DNA of 64,000 nucleotides from Acinetobacter bouvetii. GTDB taxonomy: Bacteria > Pseudomonadota > Gammaproteobacteria > Pseudomonadales > Moraxellaceae. The stretch covers positions 23,791 through 87,790 of the forward strand of contig NZ_CADDTS010000014.1 of NCBI RefSeq assembly GCF_902753875.1, in the 5' to 3' direction. Position 1 is the first letter of the stretch, and the number at the start of each line of letters is the position of its first letter. This document shows, one piece after another, positions 56,914 to 64,000 of this stretch. The position numbers and the translations under genes are program-made. The notes beneath the pieces are model-generated. The model worked only from the letters and a program-made list of their open reading frames with translations. It did no database searches and had not been told where the DNA came from.

Positions 56914-57270
56914 ATGCTCCTTAGTAATTTAGAATCTGTTCCAGGACATACCATTAGCCGTCAAATTGATGTGGTGTATGGCAGTACCGTGCGTAGCAAG
57001 CATGTTGGACGTGACCTGCTTGCAGGCTTAAAAAATATTGTTGGTGGTGAACTGACCGCCTATACCGAACTGCTGGAAGAGTCGCGTCAGGAAGCGATGA
57101 ACCGCATGATTGAAAAAGCTCAATCTTTAGGTGCAAATGCTGTGGTTGGTATCCGTTTTTCTACTTCGAATATTGCCCAAGGTGCTTCGGAACTTTTTGT
57201 GTATGGCACAGCAGTTGTGGTGGAGCCAAACATTCCTAAACTTCCCGATCCATTTCAAGCGCAGGTCTAA
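56914..57270 (+). CDS. YbjQ (UPF0145) family protein
   Basis: The 118 aa cytosolic protein is a YbjQ-type, heavy-metal-binding-domain protein. Its blocks are IDVVYGSTVRSKHVGRDL, VGGELTAYTELLEESRQEAMNRM and AQSLGANAVVGIRFSTSNI. YbjQ proteins form pentamers of unknown role; members have been linked to metal binding only by annotation. The next gene encodes a second YbjQ-like protein right after the stop. Confidence 0.92.
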   Translation: MLLSNLESVPGHTISRQIDVVYGSTVRSKHVGRDLLAGLKNIVGGELTAYTELLEESRQEAMNRMIEKAQSLGANAVVGIRFSTSNIAQGASELFVYGTAVVVEPNIPKLPDPFQAQV

Positions 57271-57273
57271 GTG

Positions 57274-57708
57274 ATGGATGGCTTGATTTTCCAGATTGCT
57301 GTTTTTGCCATTTTATTTGCAATAGGCTTTGGTTTTGGCAGATATAACGAACGTAAGCACCTAGATTCACTGGCCGAAAATGAACAGCGTTTGGCTTATA
57401 TCACGCTGGACAATAGCCGCTTTAAGACCTCTCCCCATCCCGGGCAACTGGTCAGTAGCAATGTGGTTATTTCCCATGATTATTTCAAATATGTGATTGC
57501 CAATATCCAGAATTTTTTCGGTGGTCGTCTGACCAGTTATGAAAGCGTGGTCGAACGTGCCCGCCGTGAAGCGATTGTGCGTTTAAAACTGGAAGCAGAG
57601 AAAACGGGCGCGACGCATATTATGGGATTACGCCTGAGTACCACTGAAATGGGCATGCAAGGCGGGATGGTTGAAGTGTTTGCTTACGGCACAGCGATTA
57701 GACCTTAA
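57274..57708 (+). CDS. membrane-anchored YbjQ-like protein
   Basis: The 144 aa protein begins with one hydrophobic helix (about 3-20), then a YbjQ-type domain: VISHDYFKYVIANIQNFFGG, RLTSYESVVERARREAIVRL and ATHIMGLRLSTTEM. Membership in the UPF0145 family is likely although the domain has changed more than its neighbour. I chose the ATG at 57274; the GTG at 57271 directly abuts the previous stop and is also possible. It is probably in one operon with the soluble YbjQ protein. Confidence 0.85.
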   Translation: MDGLIFQIAVFAILFAIGFGFGRYNERKHLDSLAENEQRLAYITLDNSRFKTSPHPGQLVSSNVVISHDYFKYVIANIQNFFGGRLTSYESVVERARREAIVRLKLEAEKTGATHIMGLRLSTTEMGMQGGMVEVFAYGTAIRP

Positions 57709-57731
57709 TATTAATAATCAAATTTAAACGG

Positions 57732-57769
57732 TGATGAAATTTGATCAAATTAGCCATCAAATTTCATCA
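57732..57769. repeat. perfect 14-bp inverted repeat after the YbjQ pair
   Basis: TGATGAAATTTGAT (57732-57745) and ATCAAATTTCATCA (57756-57769) pair perfectly around a 10-base loop, 23 bases beyond the stop. Short Ts follow only after TAAAAC. It may be a weak terminator or a DNA-binding site. Confidence 0.5.
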
Positions 57770-57899
57770 TAAAACTTTCTCTTACACACTGATCAGAAGT
57801 AAGGTCTTTTTCTATTTAGCAACAAATATAAGACAAGCACCCTCAAGCATATAAAAGTAACTACGTTTAATTTAAAAACAAGTGATCAACATTTCTAAA

Positions 57900-58655
57900 C
57901 TAACGCGCCATTTCACACACCCATTCACCCGCTTTTTCAACGCATTTTTCCGTTACTAAAGGATAATTGGTCAATTCTGTAAGATGAAATTCCTGCTGAT
58001 CAAAACGAATAATTGATTGATATGTACCATCATCCATTTTAATGTCTAAACCGTTGTCTTTAATCCTATACATCGTATTTCCAACTGCCTTTCTAAACCC
58101 ATCAAAATAATAAAAATTGATCTGATTATTCTGAATGTTTAAAAAGCCTATTCCGCCATAATACTGTGACTTATGATTGCGCATATCGATAATATGGACG
58201 TTGGTATTGTCATATACAAAACGCCCCACTTCTTTAAGCCAGCTGTTTTTTAAAATTGACAGCTGCTCTGAAAAGATATGCCCATTTAATAAAATACATT
58301 GAACTGGACATTTTTTAGTATCTGCAGATGGGGTTTTTAAATATTGCTGATGATTTAAAATCTCAAAACGATATGGGATTTGACGTGTATCCAATTGAGC
58401 TAATGGCAACCGTGTATTAATGTTCGAATTTTTAGTGTTATAAAATGTCGATTTCAGCCATTTCTGCGTATCAAAAAAATGTTCACGCGGACGCCAACCT
58501 TGTTTCTGTTCTTCTGAAGGCTCTGCATACGCCCACGCCTCTTCAACTAATTGATCAATCGGTTTAGCTGCAGACAACATTGAAACCGCCATTGAGCATA
58601 AGCAAAGTACGAAACAGCTGACGAATCTATAAAACTGATGTAATACTTGTTTCAT
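57900..58655 (-). CDS. exported protein of unknown function
   Basis: The 251 aa protein has an N-terminal signal peptide (about 1-30, with FVLCLCSMAVSML and an AA-type end). The mature part has cysteines in KKCPVQCIL near residues 113-121 and in EKCVEKAGEWVCEM near the end, which could form disulfides. Mid-protein YYGGIGFLNIQNNQINFYYFDGF looks like beta structure. No catalytic motif is seen and I do not recognise a family. Codon use seems a little more AT-rich than the neighbours. Confidence 0.8.
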   Translation of the reverse strand: MKQVLHQFYRFVSCFVLCLCSMAVSMLSAAKPIDQLVEEAWAYAEPSEEQKQGWRPREHFFDTQKWLKSTFYNTKNSNINTRLPLAQLDTRQIPYRFEILNHQQYLKTPSADTKKCPVQCILLNGHIFSEQLSILKNSWLKEVGRFVYDNTNVHIIDMRNHKSQYYGGIGFLNIQNNQINFYYFDGFRKAVGNTMYRIKDNGLDIKMDDGTYQSIIRFDQQEFHLTELTNYPLVTEKCVEKAGEWVCEMAR

Positions 58656-58701
58656 ACCCTACTTAAACCTTAAAAAGTTCATACTAAAAATTTTAAACGT
58701 A

Positions 58702-59508
58702 TTACTTCACTTTCGCTTTACGAATCATTTTATACAGTGTACTTGGCGATAAACGCGACACCCATACTCCCAATTTTTCTTTGGTCCCACCGACCACAAT
58801 ATATTCTTCCCCGTTCAGTAAAGCACTCACCACTGTTTTAGCAAAAACTTCTGGCTTTAAACCATTTTCAATGGCGTCATCCTGATGACCTTGCGGCTTA
58901 CCAGCGCCATTTAAAGCATTGTAGGAGACATTGGTTTTGACAAAGCCTGGGAAAATCACCGAGACATCGACCCCTTCCTGTGCCACTTCTGCACGCAAGC
59001 TGTTGGCCCACATATGAATCGCAGCTTTTGCTGCAGAATACGTGGCACGGTATTGCGTACCCAACAACCCTGCGACACTTGAAACAAAGGCAATACGACC
59101 AAACTTCTGCTTTAAAAAGGTCGGTAAAACCGTTTTGGTCAGAAACACTTGCGAGAAATAATCCACTTCCATAATCGCGCGTTCAGTTTGCATGGTGGTA
59201 TCGGCAATCAGGGCACGCTGGCTGAGACCTGCGTTATTGATCAGCCAGTCTATGCGTCCTTTATTATTTAGTACTTGTTCATAGGCATGGCGCACCTGAT
59301 TTTCATCGGTAATATCGGCACTAATACAAACATGCCGTTCAGGATGAAATAAACTTGAACACACATTTTCCAGTTCATCCATACGCCGTGCGGTTAGAAT
59401 CACCTGTGCTCCCTGCAAGGCACATTCTTGAGCAAGCGCTTTGCCTAAACCTGAAGATGCACCGGTAATCCATACCACTTTATTGTCTAAACTGTCCTGC
59501 TTTGCCAT
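58702..59508 (-). CDS. short-chain dehydrogenase/reductase
   Basis: The 268 aa SDR has the NAD(P)-binding motif VVWITGASSGLGKALAQE near residues 8-25, the NNAG motif, the catalytic serine in FVSSVAGL, and the YSAAKAA motif. The C-terminal part ends in a basic LYKMIRKAKVK. This is the DltE/YqjQ-like classical type; substrate is unknown. The orphan gene at 59561-60223 lies just upstream on the same strand with a 52-base gap. Confidence 0.92.
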   Translation of the reverse strand: MAKQDSLDNKVVWITGASSGLGKALAQECALQGAQVILTARRMDELENVCSSLFHPERHVCISADITDENQVRHAYEQVLNNKGRIDWLINNAGLSQRALIADTTMQTERAIMEVDYFSQVFLTKTVLPTFLKQKFGRIAFVSSVAGLLGTQYRATYSAAKAAIHMWANSLRAEVAQEGVDVSVIFPGFVKTNVSYNALNGAGKPQGHQDDAIENGLKPEVFAKTVVSALLNGEEYIVVGGTKEKLGVWVSRLSPSTLYKMIRKAKVK

Positions 59509-59560
59509 CTAAGGATTCCTGTTTTACTTAGCTCACTTACATTTTTTAATGTCGAGAAAT

Positions 59561-60223
59561 CTATTGCTTCGGTTCCTGATTCAAAAACATCAAAAAATGA
59601 TCAAAATAGCGATGCGTTGCTTTCGCATCATACTGCGTGCCCAGTTTTTCCAGACGTTTATAACCCATTTGTGTGGTCAGACTGATCACGCCATTTAAGG
59701 TTTTATCAACCACCAAATTGAATTTCAACATCTTTTTAGGTTCACGGACTAATCGGGTCACGCCTTCATCCACCATTTCGGTAAAGGCTTTTAAGGCAGG
59801 CGAAACGTATTGGCCATTTCCACCCTTGATTTGTTCCACACAGCCCAATAATTCAACCACTAACAGATGATCGACGCTATAAGAAATATAATTCTGACCA
59901 TTTTTTTCATGCGCCATTTCAATTAAATAATTGACCATTGGCACCAGACGATCATTGCCAAAAAATGACACCGACCAAGGCATATACTTGCGTACCGTAT
60001 CTAAAATCTGCTGCACCACTTTCTCAGACTCCCGGTCACCGGAAGTCGATAAGCGCGCAATTTCGCCAAAAACCTGATCGACAATTTCACAGGAAATGTC
60101 CGCCAGTACCTCACCTAAAGGCTTGGCCAAACTTTGGCTTTCACCTTGATTGAGCTGCTGATGAATCTGCTGGAAACGCTGATGGGTTTCGGCTTTTAGC
60201 TTTAAAGAAATCAAATAACTCAT
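59561..60223 (-). CDS. uncharacterised cytosolic protein
   Basis: The 220 aa protein has no signal peptide or clear membrane helix and looks alpha-helical. Segments such as VGKTLNGVISL-like VDKTLNGVISLTTQMGYKRL and REPKKMLKFNLVVD are notable, but I do not recognise a family. It is divergent from valS and on the same strand as the SDR gene, with a 52-base gap, so they may be co-transcribed. Confidence 0.75.
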   Translation of the reverse strand: MSYLISLKLKAETHQRFQQIHQQLNQGESQSLAKPLGEVLADISCEIVDQVFGEIARLSTSGDRESEKVVQQILDTVRKYMPWSVSFFGNDRLVPMVNYLIEMAHEKNGQNYISYSVDHLLVVELLGCVEQIKGGNGQYVSPALKAFTEMVDEGVTRLVREPKKMLKFNLVVDKTLNGVISLTTQMGYKRLEKLGTQYDAKATHRYFDHFLMFLNQEPKQ

Positions 60224-60360
60224 AATACTTATCTCCTTGTTAGAATTGTTCTGCGATCATTTGCGCTGTTTTTATTATAGTTACATCATAAAACCTAATT
60301 GTCTCTGTGCCAAATGCTTATTTTATGGATTTTCTTTACATGCCTAATTTGCCATTTTTT

Positions 60361-60369
60361 TGCTACAAT
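60361..60369 (+). promoter_or_regulatory. candidate extended -10 promoter of valS
   Basis: TGCTACAAT is an extended -10 box (TGn then TACAAT, five of six). It lies 39 bases before the valS ATG and would give a leader of about 30 bases. Confidence 0.5.
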
Positions 60370-60407
60370 AGATGCAATTTTTTATCCACTTTTGATCTGT
60401 TTAGACT

Positions 60408-63302
60408 ATGACTGATTCAGCGCAAAATATTGCTACGACCTACGATCCGACCGAGATCGAAAAAAAATGGTACAAGACTTGGGAAGAGAAAGGCTATTTC
60501 AAGCCATCTCAAAAGGGTGAATCTTTCTGCATCATGATTCCGCCGCCTAACGTCACAGGCAGCTTGCACATGGGTCATGGTTTCAACAATGCCATTATGG
60601 ATGCCTTGACTCGCTATAACCGTATGTCAGGCAAAAATACCTTGTGGCAACCGGGAACTGACCATGCGGGTATTGCAACGCAAATGGTTGTAGAGCGTCA
60701 GCTGGGTGCAGAAGGCATTAGCCGTCATGATTTGGGTCGTGAAAAGTTCATCGAAAAAGTCTGGGAATGGAAAGAACAGTCTGGCGGTAACATTACCCGT
60801 CAAATCCGTCGTTTAGGTTCTTCAGTTGACTGGTCACGTGAACGCTTCACCATGGATGAAGGTCTTTCAAACGCAGTAAAAGAAGTGTTTGTCAAACTGC
60901 ATGAAGAAGGTTTGATCTACCGCGGTAAACGCCTAGTGAACTGGGATCCGAAACTGCAAACTGCCCTATCTGACTTAGAAGTTGAGTCTGATAAAGAAGA
61001 AGCAGGATCACTCTGGCACTTTAAATATTTCTTTGAAGATAAATCACTGCGTACCCACGATGGTAAAGATTACATCGTGGTTGCAACAACACGTCCTGAA
61101 ACATTACTCGGTGATACGGCAGTTGCGGTTGCACTGGATGATGAACGCTATGCAGCACTTGTTGGCAAAAATATTATCTTGCCAATTACGGGCCGTGCAG
61201 TTCCAATCGTTAAAGACGAATATGTAGACAAAGAATTTGGTACAGGCTGTGTAAAAATCACCCCTGCACACGACTTCAATGACTATGAAGTGGGTAAACG
61301 TTGCGAATTGCCAATCATCAACATCTTCAACAAAAATGCAGAAGTGTTGAGCGATTTTGAATACATCGCAAAAGCGGGCGAGCAAATTTCTAAAACCATC
61401 CCAGCGCCTGCTGAGTATGTTGGTTTAGAACGCTTTGCAGCACGTAAAAAATTGGTTGAACAAGCTGAAGCTGAAGGCTGGTTAGACCAAATTCAACCAT
61501 ACACATTGAAGCCACCTCGCGGTGACCGTTCAGGTGTAATCGTTGAACCATTACTGACTGACCAATGGTATGTAAAAATTGCACCGCTTGCTGAGCCTGC
61601 AATTAAAGCCGTGAAAGATGGCGACATCAAATTCGTACCTGAGCAATACAGCAACATGTACATGGCTTGGATGAACAACATTCAAGACTGGTGTATTTCA
61701 CGTCAATTGTGGTGGGGTCACCGCATTCCGGCTTGGTACGATGCAGAAGGCAATGTATTTGTTGGTCGTGACGAAGCGGAAGTTCGCGCTAAACACAACA
61801 TCGCGCCTGAAGTTGAATTAAAACAAGACGAAGATGTATTGGATACATGGTTCTCATCGGGTCTTTGGACATTCTCAACTTTAGGTTGGACTGGCGATGC
61901 GAAGAAAGATGCGGAAAACTACTTCCTCAATACCTTCCACCCGACAGATGTGCTTGTAACTGGCTTTGACATCATCTTCTTCTGGGTTGCCCGCATGATC
62001 ATGATGACCATGCACTTCATGAAAAATGAAGATGGTACACCGCAAGTTCCGTTCAAAACTGTGTATGTACACGGTTTAGTACGTGATGGCGAAGGTCAGA
62101 AGATGTCTAAATCTAAGGGTAACGTGCTTGACCCATTAGACTTGATTGATGGTGTAGATCTTGAAACTTTAGTACAAAAACGTACTTATGGCTTGATGAA
62201 CCCGAAACAAGCAGCGAAGATTGAAAAATCAACCCGTAAAGAATTCCCTGAAGGCATTCAGTCTTACGGTACTGACGCAGTTCGTTTCACGTTCTGTGCG
62301 CTTGCCAACACAGGCCGTGACATCAAATTCGACATGAAGCGTGTTGAAGGTTACCGTAACTTTGCCAACAAAATCTGGAACGCAACGCGTTTCGTAATGA
62401 TGAACATTGAAGGTCAAACCATTGGTACAGAAGTTCGCCAAGACCTTTGGGAATTGCCTGAACAATGGATCGTGAGCCGTCTGCAAAAAGCAGAACTTGC
62501 GGTTCAACAAGCCTTTGCAACCTATCGTTTAGACTTGGCTGCGCAAGCGATTTACGAGTTCATCTGGAATGAATACTGTGACTGGTATGTAGAGCTTACT
62601 AAACCAGTATTGAACGATGAAAACGTTTCTGAAGAACGTAAAGCTGAAGTTCGCCGTGTATTGTTAGCGGTAATGGAAGCGTCTTTACGTTTGGCTCACC
62701 CATTGATGCCGTACTTGACTGAAGAAATCTGGCAAACTCTTGCACCGAAACTGGGTATCGCTGGTGAAACCATTATGTTGGCGCAATACCCTGTTGCTGA
62801 GCAAGCACTTATCAATGACCAAGCTGAAGCGGATATGCAATGGCTGCAAGGTTTAATTGGTGCGGTACGTAACATCCGTGGTGAGATGGGCTTAGGTAAT
62901 GCTCGCTTGTTGCCAGTTCTTTTACAAAACACCACTAAAGCTGAAAAAGCACAGATCACACGTATTGAAGTGTTATTCAAAGCATTGGCGAAAGTTGAAA
63001 GCATCACCTTCTTGGCTGATGGCGAACAACCACCATTATCTTCATCTTCTGTCGTTGGTCACGTATCTGTATACGTTCCAATGAAGGGTTTAATTGACCC
63101 TAAAGCGGAGTTGGGTCGTCTACAAAAAGACTTAGACAAGGTTCAAAAGCAACATGACCAAATTGCAACTAAACTTGGCAATGAAGGTTTTGTGGCGAAA
63201 GCACCTGCGGCTGTGGTTGAAGGCGAGAAAGTAAAACTTGCTGAGTTTGCTGATCAGTTAGCGAAGATTAAAGCGAATATGGAGCAGATTGCGGCGCTTT
63301 GA
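60408..63302 (+). CDS. valS: valyl-tRNA synthetase
   Basis: ValS charges tRNA-Val and edits misactivated threonine. The 964 aa class I enzyme has the HIGH motif as HMGHG in [14 protein letters not shown], the editing domain (about 190-340) with [15 protein letters not shown], the KMSKS motif in [16 protein letters not shown] near residues 563-578, the anticodon domain, and the C-terminal coiled coil. Length is usual for gammaproteobacteria. It is the last core gene before the acquired segment. Confidence 0.98.
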   Translation: MTDSAQNIATTYDPTEIEKKWYKTWEEKGYFKPSQKGESFCIMIPPPNVTGSLHMGHGFNNAIMDALTRYNRMSGKNTLWQPGTDHAGIATQMVVERQLGAEGISRHDLGREKFIEKVWEWKEQSGGNITRQIRRLGSSVDWSRERFTMDEGLSNAVKEVFVKLHEEGLIYRGKRLVNWDPKLQTALSDLEVESDKEEAGSLWHFKYFFEDKSLRTHDGKDYIVVATTRPETLLGDTAVAVALDDERYAALVGKNIILPITGRAVPIVKDEYVDKEFGTGCVKITPAHDFNDYEVGKRCELPIINIFNKNAEVLSDFEYIAKAGEQISKTIPAPAEYVGLERFAARKKLVEQAEAEGWLDQIQPYTLKPPRGDRSGVIVEPLLTDQWYVKIAPLAEPAIKAVKDGDIKFVPEQYSNMYMAWMNNIQDWCISRQLWWGHRIPAWYDAEGNVFVGRDEAEVRAKHNIAPEVELKQDEDVLDTWFSSGLWTFSTLGWTGDAKKDAENYFLNTFHPTDVLVTGFDIIFFWVARMIMMTMHFMKNEDGTPQVPFKTVYVHGLVRDGEGQKMSKSKGNVLDPLDLIDGVDLETLVQKRTYGLMNPKQAAKIEKSTRKEFPEGIQSYGTDAVRFTFCALANTGRDIKFDMKRVEGYRNFANKIWNATRFVMMNIEGQTIGTEVRQDLWELPEQWIVSRLQKAELAVQQAFATYRLDLAAQAIYEFIWNEYCDWYVELTKPVLNDENVSEERKAEVRRVLLAVMEASLRLAHPLMPYLTEEIWQTLAPKLGIAGETIMLAQYPVAEQALINDQAEADMQWLQGLIGAVRNIRGEMGLGNARLLPVLLQNTTKAEKAQITRIEVLFKALAKVESITFLADGEQPPLSSSSVVGHVSVYVPMKGLIDPKAELGRLQKDLDKVQKQHDQIATKLGNEGFVAKAPAAVVEGEKVKLAEFADQLAKIKANMEQIAAL

Positions 63303-63330
63303 TGTGTTGCTTATTTGATCTTTTTTCTGT

Positions 63331-63358
63331 AAAAAGAAGCCTTTAGGGGCTTCTTTTT
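63331..63358 (+). terminator. rho-independent terminator after valS
   Basis: AAGAAGCC pairs with GGCTTCTT around a short loop, with A- and T-runs, 28 bases after the valS stop. The next ORF starts seven bases later. Confidence 0.88.
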
Positions 63359-63364
63359 CTTTAT

Positions 63365-63880
63365 ATGAATATAGACAATTTAATTCGTGAAATTTTTAAA
63401 AAAAATGGCAGTATAAGTAAAGTTGACGTAAATGTATTAATTAAAAGCATTTTGCAATGTTACTTTGATAAAGAAAAAATTGCATATGAACTCGATACTG
63501 GTAGCTCAATTAAATATTATGACTTTATTTTGAGCAGTGATTTTAGAAGTTTTTCAAACCCTATAGGTATTAAAGTTGATGTTGATTTAAGATCTATTTT
63601 TACTGCACATTTTGAAAACCAACAAATTGATAATAATGAACATAACCAATTTGAAAAATTAAGATCAACTTTATACGAATTAATAAGTACGTACACAATA
63701 TCCTCAATTATACTCATTACGTTTCTTGATGAAGATCAAATCAAAGAGTTCAAAGAGAAAAATCGAGATTTAAATAAAAATTTTAATATTGAAGTTATTG
63801 GCAAAGATTTTATAAATGAAATTCTTCAAGATATGCCTAATCAAGTTGAAGAAATTATTAGTAAACTTTTTTCTTCTTAG
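63365..63880 (+). CDS. AT-rich ORF, possible degenerate restriction-endonuclease-like domain
   Basis: The 171 aa protein has no signal peptide. A count of bases 63361-63480 gives about 20% G+C, far below the window. The pattern YDFILSSDF ... IGIKVDVDL followed by ISSIILITFLDEDQIKEF and FNIEVIGKDFINEIL is like the core and end of Mrr-type PD-(D/E)xK domains, but the usual E-x-K is replaced, so it may be inactive. The frame begins right after a terminator without a clear ribosome-binding site. It stops one base before the IS30 element's likely left end and may be truncated by it. Confidence that it is expressed is low. Confidence 0.55.
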   Translation: MNIDNLIREIFKKNGSISKVDVNVLIKSILQCYFDKEKIAYELDTGSSIKYYDFILSSDFRSFSNPIGIKVDVDLRSIFTAHFENQQIDNNEHNQFEKLRSTLYELISTYTISSIILITFLDEDQIKEFKEKNRDLNKNFNIEVIGKDFINEILQDMPNQVEEIISKLFSS

Positions 63881-64000
63881 ATTCTCAAATGAAGTGCAAC
63901 AGAGATTAAATTATTGGAAGGAAGCAAGATGAGCTAGCATTTTGCTTCCGACCGACCAAAGTCAAAGTTGCATCATGAACTATACTCATCTCACTCTAGA
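63881..64000 (+). mobile_element. left end of an IS30-family insertion sequence (partial)
   Basis: The segment after 63880, with TCTCAAATGAAGTGCAAC at 63884-63901 or so, resembles IS30-family terminal repeats. A hairpin GGAAGCAA (63920-63927) / TTGCTTCC (63942-63949) follows, as often found near IS ends to block outside transcription. A transposase start follows at 63975. The right end lies beyond the window, so the exact boundary and target duplication cannot be checked. Confidence 0.7.
63975..64000 (+). CDS. IS30-family transposase, N-terminus only
   Basis: Only eight codons are in the window: MNYTHLTL followed by the first two bases of a probable glutamate codon. This is the usual start of IS30-family transposases (MNYTHLTLEER). 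The rest of the roughly 320 aa protein lies outside the window. Confidence 0.65.

Noticed and set aside
63365..63880. Clear restriction endonuclease
   Set aside because: The usual catalytic E-x-K is not present, so only a resemblance is stated.

Overview
The window is a continuous piece of an Acinetobacter chromosome. Evidence for this is the gltA / sdhCDAB / sucA arrangement, a complete adeIJK-type RND efflux operon with Acinetobacter-like AdeI, AdeJ and AdeK proteins, moderate-to-low G+C, A/T-ending codons, and several small proteins I know only from this genus. I cannot fix the species. Nearly all of the window is housekeeping core; only the last ~600 bases look clearly acquired.

Layout. 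1-7910: TCA cycle block, with partial sucA and sdhBADC on the minus strand and gltA divergent from sdhC across a 1 kb AT-rich spacer. 8010-11397: a small HExxH protein, NAD synthetase (nadE) and an orphan gene overlapping it. 11484-12785: two identical tRNA-Met genes flanking a lipoprotein gene, then RNase P RNA. 12786-21332: ferredoxin, coaD, smpB, a flavodoxin-like gene, pgeF, rluD, bamD, dnaG, hemA. 21366-26991: a TPR protein, lolB, ispE, four identical tRNA-Gln genes, prs, rplY, pth. 27135-33333: panD, an FMN riboswitch with ribB, LysE- and DedA-type membrane proteins, trhO, and a 53-bp tandem repeat made from the 3' end of a ygfB-type gene. 33703-38609: rpoD, a DUF493 gene, lipB, and an SCP2-like / iron-alcohol-dehydrogenase operon behind a palindrome. 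38875-48012: a PuuP-like permease, trmL, cysG, serS, a DUF3298 lipoprotein, a carotenoid-oxygenase remnant, lolA, rpmA, rplU, ispB. 48046-57708: a SpecificRecomb-family membrane protein, a PAP2 phosphatase, adeIJK and two YbjQ-type genes. 57900-64000: an unknown exported protein, an SDR, an orphan, valS, then a very AT-rich ORF followed directly by the left end of an IS30-family element that runs off the window.

How the genes work together. Citrate synthase, succinate dehydrogenase and 2-oxoglutarate dehydrogenase form the TCA core. lolA, lolB, bamD and ispE/ispB serve envelope lipoprotein sorting, outer membrane assembly and isoprenoids. nadE, coaD, panD, ribB, lipB, cysG and hemA make cofactors. 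smpB, prs, rplY, pth, rluD, trmL, trhO, serS, valS, rnpB and the tRNA genes serve translation.

I found no convincing new multi-gene system. The points most worth a second look are the 53-bp array copying the ygfB-type 3' end, the structured sucA leader, the tRNA-Gln array starting one base after ispE, the carotenoid-oxygenase remnant, the palindrome at the promoter of the SCP2/ADH operon, and the AT-rich nuclease-like ORF beside the IS30 element. All family assignments come from recognising motifs and general sequence character; no database search was run.
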